Position numbers and translations under genes: made by a program
Source of the DNA: DATFRX01 sp035630615
GTDB taxonomy: Bacteria > Actinomycetota > Actinomycetes > Propionibacteriales > Nocardioidaceae
NCBI GenBank assembly: GCA_035630615.1
Contig: DASQKI010000086.1
Location: 1-10,433, forward strand
Direction: 5' to 3'
DNA: 10,433 bases
Part shown: positions 4,685-10,433 of the stretch, one piece after another
Numbering within the stretch: position 1 is the stretch's first letter
Layout of the letters: each line of letters opens with the position of its first letter
The notes under the pieces: model-generated
Seen by the model: the letters and a program-made list of their open reading frames with translations, nothing else
What the model was told of the DNA's origin: nothing
Database searches by the model: none

Positions 4685-7600
4685 GACGCGACGGCCTCGG
4701 TCTCGCGGAGGACGTCGTCGGAGAGCCGGTCCGGCGTACCGAAGCGATGCGCCGTGATGCTGATCGCCTGCTCCTTGAGGAACGGCAGCAGCTCGACGCG
4801 CCCGGACTCGGTCACCGGTTGGCCGTGGACAGCGACATCGGGCCGACCGGACACCGCGTCGTACGTCTCCGTCGTGGAGCCGCCGACGAGCCGAATCCGG
4901 CCGGCGTCGAGCGACTTGAGCCGCGCCGACCAAGTGGCGTCGTCGTCGGTCGTCGGATGCACTCCCACGGCCGCGAAGGCGTCGACGATCGCCGCCGGCA
5001 GCTCGGCGGCTGTCGACACGGTCAGCTCGGCGCCGGCCGAAACGCCGGCGGCGACCACGCGTACGAGGTCGGTGACCGGACCGGACGCATGCCGGATCGT
5101 CACCGGGTGCGGGTGGTAGCGGAAGACGTTGCGCTCGGCCAGGAGGCCCGTGACATCGCGGACGGTCCCGAACTCGCCGACCCACGCCTCGGCGTCGCTG
5201 TGTAGGGCCCGTTCGAGCGCGTCCACCGACTCGAGGCCGGCCGAACGTGCTGCTGCGAGCAGCCCCGCGGTGGCCTTGGGGATCTCGGTCGTCGCGTGCG
5301 CAGTCGCCGGCTCCCAGTCGGTCAGGCCCATCACGTAGTTGGGGCCGCCGGCCTTCGAACCGGTGCCGACGGCCGACCGCTTCCAGCCGCCGAAGGGCTG
5401 ACGACGTACGACGGCGCCGGTGACTCCTCGGTTGACGTACGCGTTACCCGCCTCGACTCGGTCCAGCCACAGCGCGAGGTCGGCGGGGTCGAGGGTGTGC
5501 AGCCCGGCGGTGAGCCCGTACGCGACCTGGTTTTGCAGCTCGACGGCCCGCTCCAGGGATGGCGCGGTCATGATGCCGAGCACCGGCCCGAAGTACTCCG
5601 TGAGGTGGTACGGCGAACCGGGCGCGACGCCCTCCTTGACCCCGGGCGACCAGATCCGGCCGTCGTCGTCGAGCCGCTGAGGTTCGACGACCCAGCTCTC
5701 GCCGGGCTCGAGCACCGTCAACGCATGCAGCAGCTTGCCCTCGGCCGGCCCGATGATCGGCCCCATCTGCGTGGTCGGGTCCGACGGAGAGCCGACCCGA
5801 AGAGACGTGACGGCGTCGACGAGTTGGTTGCCGAAGCGCTTCGACGTCGCGACCGGCCCGACCAAGATGACCAGCGAGGCGGCCGAGCACTTCTGCCCGG
5901 CGTGCCCGAACGCTGAGCGCACGACGTCGCGCGCCGCGAGGTCGAGGTCGGCGCTGGGGGTCACGATGATCGCGTTCTTGCCGCTGGTCTCCGCGAGCAG
6001 CGGCAGGTCGGGCCGGAAGCTGCGAAAGAGCTCGGCGGTCTCGTACGAACCGGTCAGGATGAGCCGGCCGACCCGCGGGTCGGATATGAGCTGCCGTCCG
6101 AGGTCGCGCTCGGCCAGCTGGACGAGCTGCAGCACGTCGCTCGGCACGCCGGCCGCCCACATCGTGTCGACCATGACCGCGCCAGTGCGGCACGACTGGC
6201 CGGCCGGCTTGGTGATCACCGCCGATCCGGCCGCGAGTGCGGCGAGTGTGGACCCGGCCGGAATCGCGAGCGGGAAGTTCCAGGGTGGCGTCACGACCGT
6301 CACGCCGACCGGCTTGGCGACCGCGCCGTCGATGTCGTCGAGAGCCTCGGCCCGTGAGGCGTAGTAGTTGGCGAAGTCGATCGCTTCCGAAACCTCAGGA
6401 TCGCCCTCCCCGATGGTCTTTCCGCACTCGGCGGCCATCACTTCGAGCAGGTCCGCGCGGCGTCGTTCGAGCTCGACGGCGACGCGACGCAGCACGGCGG
6501 CTCGCTCCGCACCCGAGCGGGCGCCCCATGCGTGACCGGCACTCGATGCGCTGGTGATCGCCGAGTCCACGTCTTCGGGGGTACGGAGGGTGTGCTCGTT
6601 GACCAGGTCGACGCCGAGCTTGCTCGTCGGCACCCGGGTCAGTGTCTCGCGCCCCCAGGCCCGGTTGGCTGGCAGCGACGGGTCGGTGTCCGCCACGTTG
6701 CGAAACTCCGGCTGCACGTCGGCGCCCACCGGCACCTGGCGGTCTTGATCCCGGTGCGGCGTCGGGACGGTGCGGTCGAGCGCGTCGAGCGAGGCGAGGA
6801 ACCGGTCGCGTTCGCGGGCGAACAGCGTCGCGTCGTCGTGCAGGTTGAAGACCGCGGACATGAAGTTGTCGTGGCTGGCGCCCTCTTCGAGTCGCCGGAC
6901 CAGGTACGCGATGGCGACGTCGAACTCGCGTGGGTGGACGACCGGCGTGTAGAGCAGCAGCCCTCCGACGTCACGTCGTACGGCTTCGGCCTGACCGGGG
7001 GCCATCCCGAGCAGCATCTCGAACTCGACCTCGTCGCGTACTCCGCGCTTGTCGGCCAGCAGCCACGCGAAGGCGATGTCGAAGAGGTTGTGGCCCGCGA
7101 CCCCGATCCGGATGTTGCGGACTCGGTCGGGATGCAGCGCGTAGTCGAGCAGGCGCTTGTAGTTGGTGTCGGAGTCCTGCTTGGTGAGCCAGGTCGCCAG
7201 CGGCCAGTCGTGCAGGGAGGCGTCGACCCGCTCCATCGGGAGGTTGGCCCCCTTGACCACCCGTACCTTGATCGGAGCACCGCCGCGCGCCCGTCGCGCC
7301 TCGGACCACTCCTGCAGGTCCACCATCGCGGCCATGGCGTCCGGGAGGTAGGCCTGCAGCACGATGCCCGCCTCGAGATCGAGGAACTCCGGCTGATCGA
7401 GGATCGCCTTGAACACGGCGATCGTCAAGTGCAGGTCGTGGTATTCCTCCATGTCGAGGTTGATGAACCGGCGCGGCGACGACGTCACGGCGCGTCGGTA
7501 CAGCGGGGTGAGCTCGTCGACGACGTGCGCCACCGTCTCGTCGAACGCCCACGGCGACTGCGGCGCGACCGTGGCCGACACCTTGATCGACGCGTAGTCG

Positions 7601-8151
7601 ACGTCGTCGCGGGCCAGCAGGCGGTGGGTTCCCTCGAGTCGTCGGGCTGCCTCCCGCTCCCCCAGTACGGCCTCGCCGAGCAGATTGAGATTGAGCCGGC
7701 GACCCGTCTGTCGGAGCTTCGCGATCGTCCGCCCGAGCTGCTTGTCCCGCGCGTCGATGACGAGATGACCGACCATCCGGCGCAGCGCTCGACGAACGAC
7801 CGGAATCACCAGCATCGGCAGGACCAGGCCGATCATGGCGCCGACCCGGATTCCGATCCGCAGATGCCATGGCACGAAGGCCGGGGTGTCCTTCGCGAGG
7901 GCGGCGAACTCGCGGGCCGCGGTCCGGGTGTCCTCGGGCCGGATCACCCGGTCGATGAATCGCACCGTGAACGGCAACCCCTGCGGATCCCGCAGCATGG
8001 TCGCGAGCCGTTTCGCCGACGTCTCCGCGGGCACCTCAGCAGCGACCTTCAGCCACCCCTCGACGGTGCTGATCACCTCGTCCGACAGCTCGGTGAGCTC
8101 GGAGAGCCCGGCCGAATCGCCATATGTCGCCTGGTCGGCCTGCATTGCCAT
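4678..8151 (-). CDS. putA: bifunctional proline dehydrogenase / L-glutamate-gamma-semialdehyde dehydrogenase
   Basis: PutA oxidises proline to P5C with FAD, then glutamate semialdehyde to glutamate with NAD+, channelling the intermediate. Numbered from the ATG at 8151 (1157 aa), the proline dehydrogenase barrel covers about 160-440, with RRFINLDMEEYHDL, RIGVAGHNLFDIA and EMLLGMAPGQ. The aldehyde dehydrogenase domain covers about 500-950: PWNFP with N625, ETSGKN with E721 and the catalytic C755 in GQKCSA. About 200 C-terminal residues follow, matching the long PutA forms. There is no N-terminal ribbon-helix-helix domain, so it should not be its own repressor as in enterobacteria. The hydrophobic stretch near 104-120 is a conserved part of the arm domain, not a clear membrane segment. 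The ATG at 8151 is chosen for GAAGGG 5 nt upstream; a GTG at 8181 would add ten residues. It is divergent from a LysR gene that probably controls it. Confidence 0.97.
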   Translation of the reverse strand: MAMQADQATYGDSAGLSELTELSDEVISTVEGWLKVAAEVPAETSAKRLATMLRDPQGLPFTVRFIDRVIRPEDTRTAAREFAALAKDTPAFVPWHLRIGIRVGAMIGLVLPMLVIPVVRRALRRMVGHLVIDARDKQLGRTIAKLRQTGRRLNLNLLGEAVLGEREAARRLEGTHRLLARDDVDYASIKVSATVAPQSPWAFDETVAHVVDELTPLYRRAVTSSPRRFINLDMEEYHDLHLTIAVFKAILDQPEFLDLEAGIVLQAYLPDAMAAMVDLQEWSEARRARGGAPIKVRVVKGANLPMERVDASLHDWPLATWLTKQDSDTNYKRLLDYALHPDRVRNIRIGVAGHNLFDIAFAWLLADKRGVRDEVEFEMLLGMAPGQAEAVRRDVGGLLLYTPVVHPREFDVAIAYLVRRLEEGASHDNFMSAVFNLHDDATLFARERDRFLASLDALDRTVPTPHRDQDRQVPVGADVQPEFRNVADTDPSLPANRAWGRETLTRVPTSKLGVDLVNEHTLRTPEDVDSAITSASSAGHAWGARSGAERAAVLRRVAVELERRRADLLEVMAAECGKTIGEGDPEVSEAIDFANYYASRAEALDDIDGAVAKPVGVTVVTPPWNFPLAIPAGSTLAALAAGSAVITKPAGQSCRTGAVMVDTMWAAGVPSDVLQLVQLAERDLGRQLISDPRVGRLILTGSYETAELFRSFRPDLPLLAETSGKNAIIVTPSADLDLAARDVVRSAFGHAGQKCSAASLVILVGPVATSKRFGNQLVDAVTSLRVGSPSDPTTQMGPIIGPAEGKLLHALTVLEPGESWVVEPQRLDDDGRIWSPGVKEGVAPGSPYHLTEYFGPVLGIMTAPSLERAVELQNQVAYGLTAGLHTLDPADLALWLDRVEAGNAYVNRGVTGAVVRRQPFGGWKRSAVGTGSKAGGPNYVMGLTDWEPATAHATTEIPKATAGLLAAARSAGLESVDALERALHSDAEAWVGEFGTVRDVTGLLAERNVFRYHPHPVTIRHASGPVTDLVRVVAAGVSAGAELTVSTAAELPAAIVDAFAAVGVHPTTDDDATWSARLKSLDAGRIRLVGGSTTETYDAVSGRPDVAVHGQPVTESGRVELLPFLKEQAISITAHRFGTPDRLSDDVLRETEAVASA

Positions 8152-8201
8152 GAGGACCCTTCGTTCCGGTGGCAGTTCCACGTCGTCGTGGACAGTGTGT
8201 G

Positions 8202-8262
8202 CCCGTAAACCCGTAAGGTAAAGAGACGATATCTGACGGGTGACCGTCGGATTTGCTTACGG
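8202..8262. promoter_or_regulatory. putA-LysR divergent control region
   Basis: The 126-bp gap between the two starts holds a tandem pair CCCGTAAA/CCCGTAAG (8202-8217, 8-bp period). The inverse of the second unit, CTTACGG, lies at 8256-8262. Centrally there is a dyad, GACGG-GTGA-CCGTC (8235-8248). On the minus strand TATCGT (8226-8231) fits a -10 box for putA with no good -35, as is usual for activator-dependent promoters; the dyad sits where a LysR protein would bind. Functional roles are inferred. Confidence 0.45.
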
Positions 8263-8277
8263 ATATGGGTGGTCGCC

Positions 8278-9189
8278 ATGCTCGACGTCCGTCGCCTTCG
8301 GCTCCTGCGCGAGCTCCACATCCGAGGGACGATCGCCCGGGTCGCGTCGGCGCTCCACCAGAGCCCGTCGTCGGTGTCGCAGCAGCTCAGTCAACTGGAG
8401 AAGGAGGCGGGCGTAAAACTGCTGCGCCGGTCCGGTCGCGGGGTCCAGCTCGAGCCGCATGCCGAGATCCTCGTCAACCACACGGCGGCCATCCTCGAAC
8501 GACTCGAACGAGCCGAGTCGGAGCTCCGATCTGCCGAGGACGAGGCGGTTGGCACAGTGCGGATCGCGATCTTCCAGTCCGCCGCCTTAGCCTTGATGCT
8601 CGGAATGTTGCGGACCGTCGCCGCACGGCATCCGCGGCTTCGAGTGACGCTGACACAGCGGGAGCCAGAGACGGCTCTCCTCGAGACGTACGCGCGCGAC
8701 TTCGACCTGGTGGTCGCCGAGCAGTACCCGGGTCACGCGGCCCCGTGGCACCCAGAGCTGGATCGAGTCGGCCTCACCCACGACGCCATCCGGCTCGCGG
8801 TGCCGCACGGCGCCGAGTGGGCCGAGGTCCGCGGCCTCGCCGACACCGCGGGACGGCCCTGGGTGATGGAGCCCTACGGCGCCGCCTCGCGACACTTCGC
8901 CGAGCAGACCTGCCGCCAGGCTGGCTTCGAGCCGGACGTCAGGTTCGAGACCGCCGACCTGCAGGCACACGTCGCGCTCATCGAGTCGGGCAACGCCGTC
9001 GCCCTGATGCCGGACCTCATCTGGCAGGGACGGACTCCGGCCGTGCGCCAGATCAGGCTGCCGCAAGACCCGCATCGCACGGTCTTCACCGCCACCCGGC
9101 GATCGATCGCGGACCAGCCCTCGATCATCGCGATCCGCGATGCCCTCGACACCGCCGTCGCCGGCCTGACCCATGCCGTATCGCTCTAG
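8278..9189 (+). CDS. LysR-type transcriptional regulator, probable regulator of putA
   Basis: Protein of 303 aa, the normal LysR length. The N-terminal winged helix (about 1-60) has TIARVASALHQSPSSVSQQLSQLEKEAGVKLLRR, and a linker helix follows to about 85. The effector-binding domain starts at VRIAIFQSAA and shows DFDLVVAEQYPG and ESGNAVALMPDL. The ATG at 8278 gives the usual MLDVRRLRLLREL opening and has a weak GGGTGG 5 nt upstream; a GTG at 8269 is an alternative adding three residues. Its position, divergent from putA, makes proline or P5C a plausible effector, but this is by context only. LysR proteins usually repress their own gene and activate the divergent one. Confidence 0.93.
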   Translation: MLDVRRLRLLRELHIRGTIARVASALHQSPSSVSQQLSQLEKEAGVKLLRRSGRGVQLEPHAEILVNHTAAILERLERAESELRSAEDEAVGTVRIAIFQSAALALMLGMLRTVAARHPRLRVTLTQREPETALLETYARDFDLVVAEQYPGHAAPWHPELDRVGLTHDAIRLAVPHGAEWAEVRGLADTAGRPWVMEPYGAASRHFAEQTCRQAGFEPDVRFETADLQAHVALIESGNAVALMPDLIWQGRTPAVRQIRLPQDPHRTVFTATRRSIADQPSIIAIRDALDTAVAGLTHAVSL

Positions 9190-9220
9190 CCCAAGAAACC
9201 CCGGCCGTCACAACCGACGA

Positions 9221-9251
9221 CCAACGGAAAGCCCCTGGCCTGAGGCGTTGG
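9221..9251 (-). terminator. possible hairpin following tRNA-Asn
   Basis: On the minus strand CCAACG and CGTTGG (6 bp) enclose an inner AGGCC-AGG-GGCTT stem with one G-U pair. The outer arm uses the CCA of the tRNA, so it would compete with tRNA 3' folding. A role as terminator is only suggested. Confidence 0.25.
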
Positions 9252-9324
9252 CTCCCGCGACTGGACTCGAACCAGTAACCTGCCGGTTAACAGCCGGACG
9301 CTCTGCCGATTGAGCTACGCGGGA
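9249..9324 (-). tRNA. tRNA-Asn (GUU)
   Basis: The cloverleaf on the minus strand has acceptor TCCCGCG/CGCGGGA, discriminator G, D stem GCTC/GAGC, anticodon loop CTGTTAA (anticodon GTT) and T stem ACTGG/CCAGT with TTCGAGT. Unlike the CAU tRNA, it encodes its CCA end. The anticodon stem TCCGG/CCGGC has a U27-C43 mismatch at its base, which is tolerable. It lies 65 bp downstream of an uncharacterised gene on the same strand. Confidence 0.96.
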
Positions 9325-9389
9325 TCGTCTGCCTTTCACAGGCTAACGCTCGGATAGGTTAGCAAGCCACGAGTCGTACGACGAAACCG

Positions 9390-9908
9390 TCATACCCCCA
9401 GCTCGTCGCCGGCCTCCACGATCGCCTGCTCGACCGCGCGCGCGACCTCGGGATCGGACGGGTCGAGGGAGTCGGCCAGGCGGACGGACCAATCCACCTC
9501 GCCGTCAGCGACCGGCGATCGACGGGCCACCACCTGCAGCCCGCGACTGCCAGGGACCGGCACGTGACGGGTCAGCAGGATGCTCGCGGTAACGCGCTCG
9601 CGGACCAGCTCGAGCAACGACCCCGGCTCGGTCATCGCGATCTCGTGTCGCGGCTGCGGCTCGCCGAAGTCGGCGATTTCGACGACGACGAGACGCTCGG
9701 TGTCGCGGTCCCATCGGGCGTGGTCGATCCGATGCCAAGGCAGCCGACGCCAGCCGTCGTCGGCGTCGAGATAGAGCGCGCGATCGGTGCCGACGAGCCA
9801 ACCGCCGTCGGCGTCGTGGGCTGCCGTGAGGGGCCGCTCCCCCGGAGCGGTCGGCAGCTGCCTCCACACCTCCGGCTCGACCACGCGACGCCGTGACCAC
9901 CGTGTCAT
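9390..9908 (-). CDS. uncharacterised small actinobacterial protein
   Basis: Hypothetical protein of 172 aa, no signal peptide or membrane segment, rich in Arg, Glu and Asp. The segment GGWLVGTDRALYLDADDGWRRLPWHRI and the following alternating strands look like a small beta domain, reminiscent of PH-like folds, with a C-terminal helix at about 150-168 (DPEVARAVEQAIVEAGDEL). I do not recognise a function. Coding is supported by strong third-position G/C bias and by its place 21 nt after the sigma factor gene on the same strand, which suggests an operon. The GGAGG upstream lies only one base from the ATG at 9908, unusually close, so the start may be misplaced or translation may be coupled to the gene before it. 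Confidence 0.75.
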   Translation of the reverse strand: MTRWSRRRVVEPEVWRQLPTAPGERPLTAAHDADGGWLVGTDRALYLDADDGWRRLPWHRIDHARWDRDTERLVVVEIADFGEPQPRHEIAMTEPGSLLELVRERVTASILLTRHVPVPGSRGLQVVARRSPVADGEVDWSVRLADSLDPSDPEVARAVEQAIVEAGDELGV

Positions 9909-9929
9909 GCCTCCATCGTGGCACCATCG

Positions 9930-10433
9930 TCAGCCGGCCAGGCGATGGGCCGGCTCGCCCGACAGCGCGATCAATGTCGGCGAAGCACGAAGGGTCGCGA
10001 GCGCCCGTTGCTCGATCTGGCGAAGTCCGGCGCCGTCGAGGCCGAGCTCTGAGGCGACCGCCTTTCGATCTCTTGGCACGCCGCTCAGACCGTATCGACG
10101 CGCGACGACCTCTCGCTCGATCGCCGGCAAGCCGTCCAACGCCTGCTGGACGCACTCCCGGAGGAGCTTCGTGGCGACCAGCTCACCCGGATCGGCCGCC
10201 TGCGGATCGGCGATCTGCTCGACACCGAGATCGATCTCCGCGGCGTACTCCAGCGAGAGCGGATCGACCGCCAACCGAAACAGCCCCTCGATCTCGGCCG
10301 GCGTCCCGCCGCAGGTCTCGGCGAGCTCGGCGTAGGTCGGCTCGCGCCCCCACGCGACGGTCAGCTCGTGGCGTCGCGCTTGGCAGGCCCGAATCCGGCT
10401 GGCTACCTTGACCGGGAGGCGCACCGCCCGCTC
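9930..10433 (-). CDS. sigma-70 family RNA polymerase sigma factor, C-terminal part (regions 3-4), cut by the window edge
   Basis: The frame is open to the last base of the window, giving 167 residues, so the true start lies outside. Region 3 is seen as RLPVKVASRIRACQARRHEL through GREPTYAELAETCGGTPAEIEGL. Region 4 includes ALDGLPAIEREVVARRYGL (4.1) and the helix-turn-helix AVASELGLDGAGLRQIEQRALATLR (4.2), which reads the -35 box. Presence of region 3 makes it a primary-like or group 2/3 factor, not an ECF factor. The short acidic spacer between regions 3 and 4 and the nonstandard tail (SGEPAHRLAG) argue against the housekeeping RpoD. It is followed closely by the uncharacterised gene. Confidence 0.88.
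   Translation of the reverse strand, partial: ERAVRLPVKVASRIRACQARRHELTVAWGREPTYAELAETCGGTPAEIEGLFRLAVDPLSLEYAAEIDLGVEQIADPQAADPGELVATKLLRECVQQALDGLPAIEREVVARRYGLSGVPRDRKAVASELGLDGAGLRQIEQRALATLRASPTLIALSGEPAHRLAG

Noticed and set aside
4226..5185. Minus-strand open frame of 319 codons across the end of putA and the reductase gene
   Set aside because: It overlaps two well-supported genes in other frames and has an Arg/Gly-rich, low-complexity translation typical of a shadow frame.
7762..7818. Possible transmembrane helix in PutA
   Set aside because: A hydrophobic run exists but is short, flanked by many Arg, and lies in the conserved arm region of long PutA proteins, which are not integral membrane proteins.
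6532..8208. Plus-strand open frame of 558 codons opposite putA
   Set aside because: It is antisense to a fully supported PutA. Long antisense frames are common in high-GC genes, and the translation is Arg/Val/Asp-rich without family motifs.
8253..9278. Plus-strand 341-codon frame over the LysR gene
   Set aside because: It is a shifted frame of the LysR gene that runs on into the tRNA-Asn region; the LysR frame has all the family motifs.

Overview
The window looks like chromosomal DNA from a high-GC Gram-positive bacterium (Actinomycetota). The evidence is strong G/C bias at third codon positions, a long single-chain PutA of actinobacterial type, an integrase with the N-terminal and Cys/His-rich layout common in actinomycetes, and promoters whose -10 box sits 6-7 nt before the start codon, as expected for leaderless mRNAs. 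Genus cannot be settled from sequence alone; Nocardioides/Kribbella-like lineages are only a guess.

Left part (1-2190) is accessory DNA. A tyrosine recombinase on the minus strand (453-2090) starts about 100 bp from the 3' end of a tRNA with a CAU anticodon (2191-2266, minus). This is the usual layout of an element inserted at a tRNA 3' end, here extending leftward out of the window. The recombinase carries an enlarged Cys/His-rich insert in its core-binding region and a C-terminal GntR winged-helix domain. Its start-proximal DNA holds three copies of an ATTCCAC word around a -10 box and a GC hairpin. The 1-452 stretch is weakly coding at best.

Middle part (2277-4672) has four plus-strand genes: a PIG-L/LmbE-type zinc deacetylase (2412-3161) that ends in a hairpin, then an ArsR regulator (3236-3565), an SRPBCC/AHSA1 protein (3558-4007, overlapping ArsR by 8 nt) and a RibD/DHFR-like reductase (4106-4672). 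The ArsR gene appears to be transcribed from a TTGACA/TATTGT promoter with a perfect GCAACC-TTTT-GGTTGC dyad in its spacer, which predicts autorepression of the three-gene unit.

Right-centre part (4678-9189) is the proline catabolism locus: bifunctional proline dehydrogenase/P5C dehydrogenase putA (minus) and a divergent LysR regulator (plus), sharing a 126-bp regulatory region with several dyads and repeats. putA and the reductase gene converge, with both stop codons inside the arms of one hairpin.

Right edge (9190-10433, minus strand): a partial sigma-70 family factor (regions 3-4) running in from the edge, a small uncharacterised protein 21 nt downstream, then tRNA-Asn(GUU). These are likely ordinary core genes.

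No CRISPR array, rRNA or complete insertion sequence was seen. The most interesting parts are the integrase architecture with its repeat-rich upstream region, and the compact ArsR operator/promoter.
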